This document shows, in pieces, positions 38,217 to 47,257 of a stretch of 64,000 nt of DNA. The stretch is taken from assembly GCF_001746365.1 (NCBI RefSeq), contig NZ_MJAJ01000002.1:306990-370989 (forward strand), given 5' to 3'. The position numbers and the translations under genes were made by a program. Position 1 is the first letter of the stretch. Each line of letters opens with the position of its first letter. This stretch comes from Streptomyces sp. LUP30 (GTDB lineage: Bacteria; Actinomycetota; Actinomycetes; Streptomycetales; Streptomycetaceae). The notes under the pieces were generated by a model. That model was not told the DNA's origin. It ran no database searches and saw nothing but the letters and a program-made list of their open reading frames with translations.

Positions 38217-39617
38217 GTGCGCATTGTCACGGCCATCGCCGCCGCCCTGACCCTCGCCGGCCAAGCCGCGCCAGCCGCCACCGCCACCGCCACCGCCACC
38301 GCCACCGCTCACCAGCAGACCACCGCCGGGATCTGGCGCATGGACGGCTACGGCACAGTCCTATCCATCCGGAACGGAATTTTCCAGGAGTACCAGACCA
38401 CCGCCGTCAGCTGTCTCAAGGGCGATTCCGCGCGGCGGACCGGCCCCGGCACCTACACCATGCCCGACGGCACTGTCCTCACTGTGCGTGCCCACGGAGG
38501 CCGCGACCGCGCGTCCCTACAGGTGGACGGTTCCGTCGGCGACCGGCACCTGCGCCGGATCCCGGAATTGCCCGAGGCCTGCACGCGTCCGGCCTCCAAG
38601 GGTCCGCGCGCTGCCTTTGACGTCTTCTGGCAGTCCTTCGAGGAGAACTACCCCTTCTTTTCCGCCAAGGGCATCGATTGGCACGCCGTACGCGACCAAT
38701 ACCGTCCCCAAGTACACGCTGGGACAACGAGGGACGAGCTCTACGCCGTGTTCAGCGAGATGGTCAAGCCGCTCTACGACGCCCACGTTGCCGTTCAGGA
38801 CGGCGATCGCGTCTTCGCACAGGGTCGCCCCGGCACCGTCGTGCCCACCGAGGGGTTGGACACCAAGGTGAAGAAGTTCACCGTGGCGCGTGACCTCAAG
38901 AACGCCCGGAACCTCCAGGACTTCGCCAACGGGCGGATCACCTACGCCGACCTCCCCGGCGGACAGGGCTACCTGCGGATCTCCGGCTTCGGCGGATACG
39001 CGGGCAACGGCGCTCCCTACGCCGCCCAGTTGGCCGAGCTCGACAGGGCGCTGGATACGATCCTCAGCCAGGAGCGCACCTGGCGACTGAAGGGTCTGAT
39101 CATCGACCTGCGAATCAATGGCGGCGGCTCCGACGCGTTGGGAATCCAGATCGCCCAGCGCCTCACCGACACCCCCTACCTGGCCTACTCCAAGCGGGCC
39201 CGCAACGACCCTGCCGATGCCACCCGGCACACGCACCCCCAGCCCGTGTACGTCACGCCTGCCCAAGGCCCTCGTTACGCCGGGCCGGTCGCCGTGCTGA
39301 CCGGCGGCTCGACCGTCAGCGCGGGTGAGACCTTCACTCAGGCCCTGATGGACCGGCCCGGTAGGACGGTCCGGATCGGGCAGCCCACACAGGGTGTCTT
39401 CTCGGACGTCATGCTGCGCCGTCTCCCCAACGGCATGTCGGCATGGCTGCCGAACGAGGAGTTCCTGACACACTCGGGCAGGACCTTCGACGGCACCGGT
39501 GTTCCGCCGCACCTCACTGAGCCGGTCTTCACCGAGGAGGAGTTCGACGAGGGAAGGGACTCGGCCTTCGACAGAGCTCTGAACGTCCTGCGGCGTTATG
39601 ACGGGTCCACGACCTGA
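38217..39617 (+). CDS. Secreted S41-family (tail-specific/tricorn-like) peptidase
   Basis: 466 residues from GTG 38217 (AGAAGG 7 nt upstream). VRIVTAIAAALTLAGQAAPA is a signal peptide; a (CCACCG)n microsatellite right after encodes an Ala-Thr repeat. Residues about 130-215 form the N-terminal domain with FDVFWQSFEENYPFFSAKGI; PDZ is short or absent. Catalytic S41 core: GLIIDLRINGGGSDALG, PVAVLTGGSTVSAGETFTQA with nucleophile Ser in GSTVSAGE, and VRIGQPTQGVFSD. Such enzymes cleave near protein C-termini or degrade peptides outside the membrane. Monocistronic. Confidence 0.88.
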   Translation: MRIVTAIAAALTLAGQAAPAATATATATATAHQQTTAGIWRMDGYGTVLSIRNGIFQEYQTTAVSCLKGDSARRTGPGTYTMPDGTVLTVRAHGGRDRASLQVDGSVGDRHLRRIPELPEACTRPASKGPRAAFDVFWQSFEENYPFFSAKGIDWHAVRDQYRPQVHAGTTRDELYAVFSEMVKPLYDAHVAVQDGDRVFAQGRPGTVVPTEGLDTKVKKFTVARDLKNARNLQDFANGRITYADLPGGQGYLRISGFGGYAGNGAPYAAQLAELDRALDTILSQERTWRLKGLIIDLRINGGGSDALGIQIAQRLTDTPYLAYSKRARNDPADATRHTHPQPVYVTPAQGPRYAGPVAVLTGGSTVSAGETFTQALMDRPGRTVRIGQPTQGVFSDVMLRRLPNGMSAWLPNEEFLTHSGRTFDGTGVPPHLTEPVFTEEEFDEGRDSAFDRALNVLRRYDGSTT

Positions 39618-39880
39618 CGCGGGTGCCGCCGAGCGAGTGACCGTTCCACCAAGCATCGAGCGAACGAGGTTGAGTGCTGTGCAAACCACCGCCTACGCGG
39701 ATGGTCTGAGGGCTCACATCCACACACAGCACGAAGCATCGATCGCTCCGGCAGGAAGTGCTCGGAGGGACAACGGATGGTGAATCCACGCACGTCGGCG
39801 TAGTCGATGCCGGGCCCGTGTCCACCGCCGTCTTGCGCCTCACACAACGAACTGCCCTGGACGGCTTTTAGGCTTCACCC

Positions 39881-41131
39881 ATGTTGACCAGTGAGGACGA
39901 GTCGTACGAAGCCGTCGGACGGCTGGCCGCCGGAGTGGCTCTGAACCAGGCGCTCGATGTGACGGACCCGGGCTCCTGGATCGGCCTTGACCTCGGGGTG
40001 CGTGAACTGGCAGCGCGACAGCCGGAGTTGTTCCACTCGAACGCCTCGCCGTCCGGGCGCCGGATGAAGTGGGGCCCGGATCCATCGCCGCCCACCGTCG
40101 CCTGGCTGCATGAGCCCGGTGACGGCGAACTCGCCCTCGCCCTCTGCCACCCAGACGGCCGGATCCGCGAGACCGCCCTGGACCATACCGAGGAGCGACC
40201 GGCGCTGCTCGGGCTGGTCGTGGTCCGCTGCGCGGACTGGGCGGGGCCGGTGCGTGAACGGGCTCGTGTGCTTCTGGCCGAGACGCCCCCGCATCGGCTG
40301 GCCGCGCACGCCGCGCTGATCCTGCGGGTGGGCCGGCGCCCCCGGGGCGGCTTCGCCCAGGAGTTGCTGACCCGGGCGCTGTGCTCGGGTCCGGCCGCGC
40401 AAGCCGAGGCACTGCTCGACAGCAGCGACCGGCCCACCGCCCGCCTTGCGCACCGGATCGCCGTCGAGCGGCAGTTGCTTCCCGTGGTGCGGCTGGCTGA
40501 GACCGCCGCCCGCCACCGCGACGTCGTCGTGCAGAACCTGTGCGCTGAAGCGGCCGTGGCCGCCCTGGGCGTGGGCGCCTTCGACGAGTTCACCGAAGTC
40601 GTGGTGCCGCTGCTCGCGTCCCGGCAGCCCCGGATCAGGTCGGCGGGGGTGACCGCGCTGCGCCGGGTCGGGCGGCATGCCGACGCCGAGCCGTATCTCA
40701 CCGACCGCTCGGCCGTGGTGCGGGCGTGCGCCCGGTGGGTGCTACGTCAGGGAGGCACTGACCCGACACCCCTGTATCGCGCACTGTGCGCTGACCCCGC
40801 GATCCGGCCCGCCGCCGCGGTGGGACTCGGTGAGTGCGGAGCTCGCGAGGACGTGGACCTGGTCCGGGCACTGCTCGCCCACCCAGTTCCCCGGGTCCGC
40901 GCCTGCGCGGTGGCGGGACTTCGGGCGTTGGAGGCGGTGCGCATCGACGACCTGCAACCGCTTTGGGACGACGCGTCGGCGGCAGTGGTCCAGCAGGCGA
41001 CCGCGGCTCTGCTGCCGTGGGCCGACCGCGTGCCGCAAGGGCTGCTGCACGCTCTCCTGGCCGAGGATCGTCCGCGCCACCAGCGGGTCGCCGCGATCCG
41101 GCTGCTGCGGGCGGCGGCAGTGCTCAGCTAA
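39881..41131 (+). CDS. HEAT-repeat protein
   Basis: 416 residues made almost wholly of paired helices. From about residue 200 a HEAT-like periodicity is visible (QPRIRSAGVTALRRVGRHAD, SAVVRACARWVLRQGG, PVPRVRACAVAGLRALEAV, AAVVQQATAALLPWAD). No enzymatic motif. The N-terminal 60 residues contain an acidic head (MLTSEDESYEAVGRLA). Proteins like this are scaffolds for protein-protein contacts. It ends 25 bp from an IS5-type transposase fragment that marks a rearrangement boundary. Confidence 0.88.
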   Translation: MLTSEDESYEAVGRLAAGVALNQALDVTDPGSWIGLDLGVRELAARQPELFHSNASPSGRRMKWGPDPSPPTVAWLHEPGDGELALALCHPDGRIRETALDHTEERPALLGLVVVRCADWAGPVRERARVLLAETPPHRLAAHAALILRVGRRPRGGFAQELLTRALCSGPAAQAEALLDSSDRPTARLAHRIAVERQLLPVVRLAETAARHRDVVVQNLCAEAAVAALGVGAFDEFTEVVVPLLASRQPRIRSAGVTALRRVGRHADAEPYLTDRSAVVRACARWVLRQGGTDPTPLYRALCADPAIRPAAAVGLGECGAREDVDLVRALLAHPVPRVRACAVAGLRALEAVRIDDLQPLWDDASAAVVQQATAALLPWADRVPQGLLHALLAEDRPRHQRVAAIRLLRAAAVLS

Positions 41132-41155
41132 CAAGGGCTGACACAATGAGCCGAG

Positions 41156-41419
41156 TCATCGGTGAGTGATGAGACAGCAGGCGAGTTTGAGGAACGCTTC
41201 ATGGATGTCGGCCCTGCGTTCCCATCGGATGCGCAGACGGTGGAAGCCGTGCAGCCACGCGAAACTCCTCTCCACGACCCAGCGGTAGGTGCCTGGTCCC
41301 GTGCCGTGCAGGGTGCCGCGTCTGGCGATCGCGGGCACGATGCCCCGGGCGCGGACCTGGTCACGGTAGATGTCATGGTCGTAGCCCCGGTCAGCGAACA
41401 GCGAGTCCGGCTTGCGTCG
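41156..41419 (-). mobile_element. IS5-family transposase, C-terminal half
   Basis: On the minus strand: RRKPDSLFADRGYDHDIYRD then ARGIVPAIARRG, TYRWVVERSFAWLHGFHRLR and EAFLKLACCLITHR ending at TGA 41156. This is the second half of the DDE transposase with the catalytic Asp (FADRGYDH) and Glu (VVERSFAW). Upstream of RRKP the similarity stops at about 41419. The missing half is found inverted at 44700-45282, with a 58-bp overlap nearly identical in both. Confidence 0.8.
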
Positions 41420-41490
41420 TGGGTTCGCCAGGACCGTGACGACCGGCCGGTGCGCTGCCGTTGTGCCTCCCCAGCCGGCCGGTGACTGAG

Positions 41491-42390
41491 CTACGGCCGC
41501 AGGATGAGCTTCCCGGCGGCGTGACCGCTCGCGCTCAGCTCCTGCGCCTTCGCGGCGTCCTCCAGCGGAAGGCTCTGCGCGATGCGCACCGTGAGCTTGC
41601 CGTCGGCTGCGAGGCGGGCGTACTCGCCGAGGCGGGAACCGAACGGGGCGCCCGGGCCGGAGAAGGTGATACCGAGCTCGGCGGCCTTCGGATCGGCGAT
41701 GGTGATGATCCGGTCGGTGCCGCCGCGCAGGTCGATCGACACCTCCAGGTCGCCCGCCCCCGCGGCGTCGTACACGGCGTCGATGCCCCGCGGCGCGGCC
41801 TCGCGGACCCGGTCGGCGAGGCCGGCGCCGTAGGCGACCGGGATCGCGCCCAGCGAGCGCAGGTAGCCGTGGTTGCCGGGGGAGGCGGTGCCGATGACCG
41901 TGGCGCCGCGGGCGACCGCGAACTGAACACCGACGGCGCCGGCCACACCCGCGGCTCCGTGCAGCAGGAGCGCGTCGCCTTCCCCGACGCCGAGAGCGTC
42001 GAGCACGCGGACCGAGGTCTCGACGGCGACGGGCAGTGCCGCGGCGAGGTCCCAGTCGAGGTCCGCGGGCTTCGGGCCGAAGTCGACGGCCAGCGCGCGC
42101 TCGGCGTATGCGCCGGTGACGGTCCAGCCCAGGACCTCGTCGCCCACCGCGACGCCGGTCACGCCTTCGCCGACCTCCTCGACGACGCCGGCCGCCTCCA
42201 CGCCGGGGATCACCGGGAACGGCGGGGCGATTTGCGGCCTCCACCCGTTGCGGATCTTGGAGTCGAGCGGGTTGACCCCTGCCGCCACGACCTTCAGCAG
42301 CACCTGCCCGGGTCCGGCGTGCGGCACGTCGACCTCTTCGAGGCGGAGGACTTCCGGGCCGCCGAACTCGGTGTAGGTGATCGCCTTCAT
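41491..42390 (-). CDS. Zinc-independent quinone oxidoreductase/NADP-dependent oxidoreductase
   Basis: 299 residues from ATG 42390 (MKAITYTEFGGPEVLRL). Medium-chain fold without the zinc cysteines: GVNPLDSKIRNGWRPQIAP, PGVEAAGVVEEVGEGVTGV, and coenzyme motif LLLHGAAGVAGAVGVQFAV (AAxGxxG) for NADPH. Members reduce quinones or enones by hydride transfer. It is tandem with the NmrA-like gene (114 nt) on the minus strand; both are divergent from the AraC regulator at 43527, presumably their controller. Confidence 0.92.
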   Translation of the reverse strand: MKAITYTEFGGPEVLRLEEVDVPHAGPGQVLLKVVAAGVNPLDSKIRNGWRPQIAPPFPVIPGVEAAGVVEEVGEGVTGVAVGDEVLGWTVTGAYAERALAVDFGPKPADLDWDLAAALPVAVETSVRVLDALGVGEGDALLLHGAAGVAGAVGVQFAVARGATVIGTASPGNHGYLRSLGAIPVAYGAGLADRVREAAPRGIDAVYDAAGAGDLEVSIDLRGGTDRIITIADPKAAELGITFSGPGAPFGSRLGEYARLAADGKLTVRIAQSLPLEDAAKAQELSASGHAAGKLILRP

Positions 42391-42504
42391 GTCCTGCTCC
42401 AATTCTCGTCGCTCTAGGTGAAAGATCAACCTTGGCCTGGACCTGCGGCGGCCGCACCGGCACTTCGACAAGTTCCGGCGGGGCCGTTCATCGCGGCTGG
42501 AGGC

Positions 42505-43434
42505 TCAGGAACCAGCCATGTTTGTGGGCGCGGTCCAGCCGGTGGATCGGATCCACTCGACCAGGTCCAGGGTGGCCGGCTCGATCGAGCGCACCACCGC
42601 GAGGTCCGACGGGTATTCCGCCGCCTCCGCGAACTGGCGGAACATCGCCTTGTCGAGGTCGCTGGGCAGCACGCTCAACGGCAGGGCCTCGTACCGTGCC
42701 GGGAGTCCGGCGTGCGCGCCGAAGGCCGCGGCGATCTGGGGGCCTGTCAGCTCGTCACCGACGAGCTCGACGGCTCCGCCGGGCGCCTCCGCGGTGTCGA
42801 GCAGGAGCGCGGCGGCGACCCGGCCGATGTCCCTGATCGAGATCATCTTCAGGGCAGCGTCCTCCGGCATAGGCAGCCTCAGCACGATCTCTCCGTGCTC
42901 CAGGCTCGGTGCCATCACCTCCATGAAGGGGGCCGGGCGAACCATCGCGGCCCGCAGGCCGGACTTCTTCAGGTGCTCCTCGATCCAGTGTTTGGAGTCG
43001 TGGTGCGGCACACCCCTCTCCCGGTCCGCTCCGATGACCGAGTTGAACACGACGTGCGGGACGCGTGCCGCGACCGCCGCGTCGACGAGCGAGGTACCGA
43101 CGCGGATCTCCGCCTCGACTTCTTCGAGGCTGTTCGCCTCCGGGGTCATGAAGTAGAACGCCTCGACCGCCGTCAGCGCGGTGGCCAGCGACGCCGGGTC
43201 GTCGGTCCGGATGGCCGCCAGCTCGACGCCGCGGGCGGCCAGCGCCTGAGCCCGGTCGGACTGCGGGTTGCGGACCAAAGCCCGCACCCGTGCCCTGCGG
43301 TCCAGTAGCGCGTCGACCACCGCCCCGCCCTGTCGCCCCGTCGCGCCGAAGACTGCGATCGTGCCGGTCGTCTGTGTGGCGGTGGGGGAGGACGACGCGG
43401 GCACGGCGTCCTCGAGTTTGATCTGTTGTGACAT
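42505..43434 (-). CDS. NmrA-family NAD(P)-binding protein
   Basis: 309 residues. N-terminal Rossmann motif IAVFGATGRQGGAVVDALLD (GATGxxG), then VRALVRNPQSDRAQALA, and LEEVEAEIRVGTSLVDAAVA with VPHVVFNSVIG; the NmrA group lacks the dehydrogenase Tyr and often acts as a redox sensor or as an atypical SDR reductase. C-terminal FMEVMAPSLEHGEIVLRLPM and AVELVGDELTGPQIAAAFG are typical. Divergent from the AraC gene across a 92-bp region with a 17-bp palindrome. Confidence 0.92.
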   Translation of the reverse strand: MSQQIKLEDAVPASSSPTATQTTGTIAVFGATGRQGGAVVDALLDRRARVRALVRNPQSDRAQALAARGVELAAIRTDDPASLATALTAVEAFYFMTPEANSLEEVEAEIRVGTSLVDAAVAARVPHVVFNSVIGADRERGVPHHDSKHWIEEHLKKSGLRAAMVRPAPFMEVMAPSLEHGEIVLRLPMPEDAALKMISIRDIGRVAAALLLDTAEAPGGAVELVGDELTGPQIAAAFGAHAGLPARYEALPLSVLPSDLDKAMFRQFAEAAEYPSDLAVVRSIEPATLDLVEWIRSTGWTAPTNMAGS

Positions 43435-43497
43435 GTCTCCACGATGTGGTCTGCGGTGCCAGGCGCACCACCGGTATCCCGCCAGGTTCTCCCGATA

Positions 43498-43514
43498 ACC
43501 CGCCAGTGGCGGGT
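43498..43514. promoter_or_regulatory. 17-bp perfect palindrome in nmrA/araC divergent region
   Basis: ACCCGCCAGTGGCGGGT is a perfect palindrome, and a further CCCGCCAG copy lies at about 43479-43486 as a direct repeat. It is 12 bp before the AraC start (43527) and 63 bp from the NmrA start (43434). Likely operator of the AraC-type regulator. Confidence 0.6.
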
Positions 43515-43526
43515 AGCCTAGATCGC

Positions 43527-44312
43527 GTGTCCGACCCCAGCGGCGAGCCGACCTTCTGCACCGACGATGCGCCGTTGTCGGCGCCGCTGGCCCATGGCGC
43601 CGACGTGGCCGCGCACTTCCACGACTACGGCCAGCTCCGCTATGCCGCGCGGGGGGCCCTGGTCACGGTGACCCAGGTGGGCACCTGGGTGGCGCCGGCC
43701 AGTCGGATCATGTGGGTGCCGCCTTTCGCGGTGCACGGCAGCAAGGCGTACGGCGAGACGGACATCCGGGTGCTGTCGCTGCCCGTGGCGCTGACCGGAC
43801 AGCTGTCGGCCGAGCCGTCGGTCTTCGTGGCGAGCGCGTTGCTGCGCGAGGCCTATCTGGCGCTGATGAGCGAGGGCGAGCCGCTGGAGAGCCCCCGTGC
43901 GCGGCTGCTGATCGACGTCGTACTCGCCGAGCTCGCCCGCGCCGCACAGGAGCCGATGCGCCTCCCGGAGCCGAGCGACCGGCGTCTCAAGGCGGTCACC
44001 GACCTGCTCCACGTGGACCCAGCAAGCTCGGCGACCCTGGCACAGCTAGGCCACCGCACCGGCACCAGCGAACGCACCCTGAGCCGGCTGTTCGGCAGCG
44101 AGCTGTCGATGAGCTTCCACCAGTGGCGCACCCTGCTGCGCACCCAACGGGCGCTGATCGAGCTCAGCGACGGTGCCTCGGTCACCGACACGGCGACCCG
44201 GCTGGGCTGGTCGAACCCCAGCAGCTTCATCGACGCCTTCACCGAGCTGGTCGGTCAGACACCCGGCCGCTATCGCTCGTCGGCTCGCTCCTCCCACAGC
44301 TCCCATGGGTGA
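43527..44312 (+). CDS. AraC-family regulator
   Basis: 261 residues from GTG 43527. N-terminal cupin-like sensor: VAAHFHDYGQLRYAARGALV, GTWVAPASRIMWVPPFAVHG. C-terminal DNA-binding domain: DPASSATLAQLGHRTGTSER, TLSRLFGSELSMSFHQWRT, VTDTATRLGWSNPSSFIDAF and the tail GQTPGRYRSS. Such short AraC/XylS members with an HxH-type cupin commonly regulate the divergently transcribed oxidoreductases. Palindrome at 43498-43514 supports autoregulation. Confidence 0.93.
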   Translation: MSDPSGEPTFCTDDAPLSAPLAHGADVAAHFHDYGQLRYAARGALVTVTQVGTWVAPASRIMWVPPFAVHGSKAYGETDIRVLSLPVALTGQLSAEPSVFVASALLREAYLALMSEGEPLESPRARLLIDVVLAELARAAQEPMRLPEPSDRRLKAVTDLLHVDPASSATLAQLGHRTGTSERTLSRLFGSELSMSFHQWRTLLRTQRALIELSDGASVTDTATRLGWSNPSSFIDAFTELVGQTPGRYRSSARSSHSSHG

Positions 44313-44388
44313 GAGGTTGGCGGGGTAGCCGTAGTTCCTGGCGGAACATCGGTGGCAGCCCAATGGTGCGGGTGCCCACGCTGCAAGG

Positions 44389-44643
44389 GTGACTCCCTCC
44401 GTCACCACCCAGAGCTCCTCGCCGGCATCGCCGGCATCGGCCGGTGCGACCCTGAGCGACCCTATCGTCCAGTCGCTGACCCGGCACAGCTCGTCGGAGG
44501 CGTTCGTCGCGGGCGACCGACGACTGACCTACGCCCAGGTGCGGGACCTGGTCTCGCAGTACATGGGCGCGCTCAGTCGGCGCGGCGTTGGCCTACGGGT
44601 GGGCGTCACCATGCTCAGCCCGAACATGCCTGAGTCCTGGATT
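44389..44643 (+). pseudogene. Acyl-CoA ligase (FadD-like) N-terminus cut by an insertion
   Basis: GTG 44389 begins a reading that matches the N-terminal end of AMP-binding ligases: FVAGDRRLTYAQVRDLVSQY, then VGLRVGVTMLSPNMPESW. After PESW (about 44640) the sequence becomes the upstream part of the IS5-type transposase. The adenylation core is absent from the window. Confidence 0.75.
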
Positions 44644-44699
44644 GTCAGGCCGCGACGTACCTCCTCGGAGGCCGCTTCACACGGGACTCCAGGCCCTGG

Positions 44700-45282
44700 C
44701 CTCGGTGCAAAGGATGAGTTGTGGGACCGCGTGGAACCGCTGCTGCCGCAGCGTGAGCGCAGGTTCCGGTATCCCGGCCGCAGGCCGTTGCCGGACCGGG
44801 ATGTGCTGTCCTGTGCGGGATCTTGTACGTGCTGCATACGGGGATCCAGTGGGAGTACCTGCCGCAGAACCTCGGCTTCGGGTGGGGCATGACGTGCCGG
44901 CGACGGCTGACGGACTGGAACGAGGCCGAAGTGTGGCAGCGGCTGCACGAAGTCCTGCTGGCCGAGTTGAATGCGGCCTCCCGGGCTGGACTGATCAAGG
45001 TGCGTGGTCGATTCCTCCCACGTCAGGGCGCTAAAAAGGGGATTCACACGGGCCCCTCGCCGGTCGACCGGAGCCGGGCCGGCTCGAAGCACCATCTGAT
45101 CACCGACGACCACGGCACCCAGCTCGCGGTCCTGCTGACCGGCGGCAACCGCAACGACGTCACGCAACTGCTGCCACTGCTCGACGCGATCCCACCGGTC
45201 CGCGGCCGCATCGGCCGTCCCCGACGCAAACCGGACTCGCTGTTCGCTGACCGGGGCTACGACCATGACATCTACCGTGGCC
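44700..45282 (+). mobile_element. IS5-family transposase, N-terminal half with frameshift
   Basis: KDELWDRVEPLLPQRERRFR in one frame, a shift near 44806-44812 caused by about 5 extra bases, then LYVLHTGIQWEYLPQNLGFG, RLTDWNEAEVWQRLHEVLLA, GSKHHLITDDHGTQLAVLLT, and RRKPDSLFADRGYDHDIYR ending about 45279. The C-terminal half is missing here but present, inverted, at 41156-41419. Non-functional. Confidence 0.8.
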
Positions 45283-45640
45283 GTCCGGCGCGTTGGACTA
45301 TTTCGAGGTCGATAGCAAGACAGGCCGCTTGTTCCACGGTTTTGGTCCTGTAGCCGTTGCTAGTTCAGACTTTGATGACGGTGGAGTGGCGCTCGCGGAA
45401 TTTTCGCAGCAGTGGCCCTATTTTTTTCACCGGTCGCGCGCGCCGGTGGTGGAGCGTTCGCACCGAACCAGCACGGCCAGCACGTCGAGGGCGGCGCCAT
45501 GACGGAGGTGGACCAACGTGGTCAGGAGTCGATCGACGAAGACAAGCTTGCCGCTTGGCACCGGTGCCCACGTGCCACCGCTGTCCAAGCATGAACTCGC
45601 AAGGGCGTGGACGGGAGTGGTTTGAGGAGCTGTTGGGTTG
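45283..45640. other. 358-bp region after the IS fragment, unresolved
   Basis: Includes an AT-rich run (CCTATTTTTTTCACC, about 45417) and, on the minus strand, a frame ending IGPLLRKFRERHSTVIKV that may be a remnant of another element. No gene can be supported. Confidence 0.35.
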
Positions 45641-45955
45641 TCAGTCCCGGTACTGGGTGGAAATCCAGCGGTCGTCCTGGAACTCGGCTGGGATTTCGTC
45701 CTCCCAGGGATCGATCCCGCGGCGTTCCAGTTCGTCGAACCATCGGTCCCGCTGCGATTCGGGGAGACGCCGTCCGCACCAGGGGCAGAAGTCGATGACG
45801 ACGCTCGATGTGCCGCCATCGTGGATGATCAGCCCGTACTCCTGGAACCTGGCGCTGAACTTGATCAGCGAGTCCGGGCAGGCGAAGGGGTCGCTGTGCT
45901 GATCGCAGTCCACGTTCAGGCGGCGGCTCATCGCCTCGCAACAGTGGTTGGTCAT
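45641..45955 (-). CDS. DUF6980-like zinc-ribbon-type small protein
   Basis: 104 residues. MTNHCCEAMSRRLNVDCDQH at the start and VIDFCPWCGRRLPESQRDRW in the middle supply two cysteine pairs (CC and CPWC) suited to bind zinc; FSARFQEYGLIIHDGGTSS between is conserved in this family. The C-terminal FDELERRGIDPWEDEIPAEF is helical and acidic. Streptomyces genomes carry these as orphan genes. No signal or membrane segment. Function unknown. Confidence 0.8.
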   Translation of the reverse strand: MTNHCCEAMSRRLNVDCDQHSDPFACPDSLIKFSARFQEYGLIIHDGGTSSVVIDFCPWCGRRLPESQRDRWFDELERRGIDPWEDEIPAEFQDDRWISTQYRD

Positions 45956-46716
45956 GACCTCGGGTCCTCGTTCATCGGCGCTGTGTCCACAAGTAGATCA
46001 CGGTCCATGGTGATCACCGGATGGCACGTGAAGACCTGACGGATACGCAGGGACCCGACCTGGAGCCGGTGTTACCCAGAGGCAAGACGCCGAGGCGAGC
46101 AAGGGGGGTCTGCAGGTCGTCCAGTTGCCAGACGACGTGGGATCGGGCGAAGACGGCGAGTCGAGGATGTTGTTCGTTCTGGCGTGGGCCGAACCGCAGG
46201 GCGGTGTGGCATTGAAGCCAGGACGCCGCGATGGCGGGCAGAGAGTGTGACTGAGCGAGCATTTGCGCCCAGGACAACAGAATCGCAACCTTTTGAGCCC
46301 CCTCCTGTCACGGCAATGGCAAACCCGGCTGTATGCAGCGAAAGTCCCTGTTCACGCGACTCGTTCAAGTACGGTGTCGGTCTACTGCCGAGGGGTGGCG
46401 CCGGGGGGAAGCACGGTGACTGATCGTGGTCGCGCACTACCGGACCCGGAGCACGTGACGTCTGCACTGCAGCTGGTGCTCCGGGATGCGGGCGCAGGGC
46501 GATCGTGTGGGCTACGTGGCGAAATACAGCGGGCCGCGAATGTCTGCCCGGTCGGGCTGGTGCAGGAATAGCAGCACGAGGTCAGCAGCGACGCAGAAGC
46601 GCAGGGCACAGGCGCCCCGTCGCAGCTCCTGACAGCCACACCGGCTCTTCGTTCCGCTCCTGCCCGGATCTCGATCACTGGATGATCCGTCACCTTCCCG
46701 AATGACAAGGAGACCT
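45956..46716. other. 761-bp gap with one unidentified fragment
   Basis: On the minus strand, between TGA at 46310-46308 and 46014, the frame VAILLSWAQMLAQSHSLPAI, ASWLQCHTALRFGPRQNEQH and LARLGVLPLG reads like protein but has no good start (only TTG 46277) and no identified family. The remainder is without supported genes. Confidence 0.4.
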
Positions 46717-47070
46717 ATGCGCAAGGAAAATGGACGTCCGCACGGCAACGGCCATTCGGCGAGGTCGGACGGGAGAGACGCCGGCCGATCCAAGCGCGCG
46801 TCCGGCAAGTTGGTGCGCATGTACCGTCGCTACCACGCGTGGCGCGCTCCGTTCCCGCTGTGGGCGCGGATCATCTGCGACATCCTGTTCTGGGCCGTCA
46901 TCGCCGCCGTGGCGTACGTGGCGATCGGCAGCCTGTGCGGAGCAATCCTCATCGCAGCTCCCCTTCTCGGGTTCTTCGGGCTCGCGTTCAGCAAGGATCA
47001 TGACGACGGAATCGACTGGAGCGACCACCGAATGGGAGGGCAGCCCAGGAACCCCGGGCCAAAAATCTAG
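46717..47070 (+). CDS. Small membrane protein, hypothetical
   Basis: 117 residues from ATG 46717 (AAGGAG 4 nt upstream). Residues 1-50 are basic and hydrophilic (RASGKLVRMYRRYHAWRAPF); residues about 52-90 hold two hydrophobic spans (IICDILFWAVIAAVAYVAIG and AILIAAPLLGFFGLAF); the tail is acidic (DHDDGIDWSDHR). Positive-inside rule suggests both ends cytoplasmic. No family recognised. Isolated gene. Confidence 0.65.
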   Translation: MRKENGRPHGNGHSARSDGRDAGRSKRASGKLVRMYRRYHAWRAPFPLWARIICDILFWAVIAAVAYVAIGSLCGAILIAAPLLGFFGLAFSKDHDDGIDWSDHRMGGQPRNPGPKI

Positions 47071-47229
47071 GGTTTCCCCGCGCCCGTAGACACCATCCTC
47101 GCGGGCAAGGTGCTTCAGCGGTCAAGCGGCTGTCCAGCTGAGGATGGCGGCGAGGTGAAGCCCCGGACCGGGCCGAACCTGACGATCACGCTGTCGGTCG
47201 CTGCGGCGGGTAGGCGACGGCGAGCACGG

Positions 47230-47257
47230 GTCAGGAGCCAGGAGTCAGGAGTCAGGA
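47230..47257. repeat. Four 7-bp tandem repeats over the glycosidase stop codon
   Basis: GTCAGGA, GCCAGGA, GTCAGGA, GTCAGGA. The minus-strand stop TGA of the large glycosidase gene (47254-47252) lies inside the last unit. As 7 is not a multiple of 3, expansion could alter the C-terminus, but the stop occurs in the first unit read. Confidence 0.7.
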
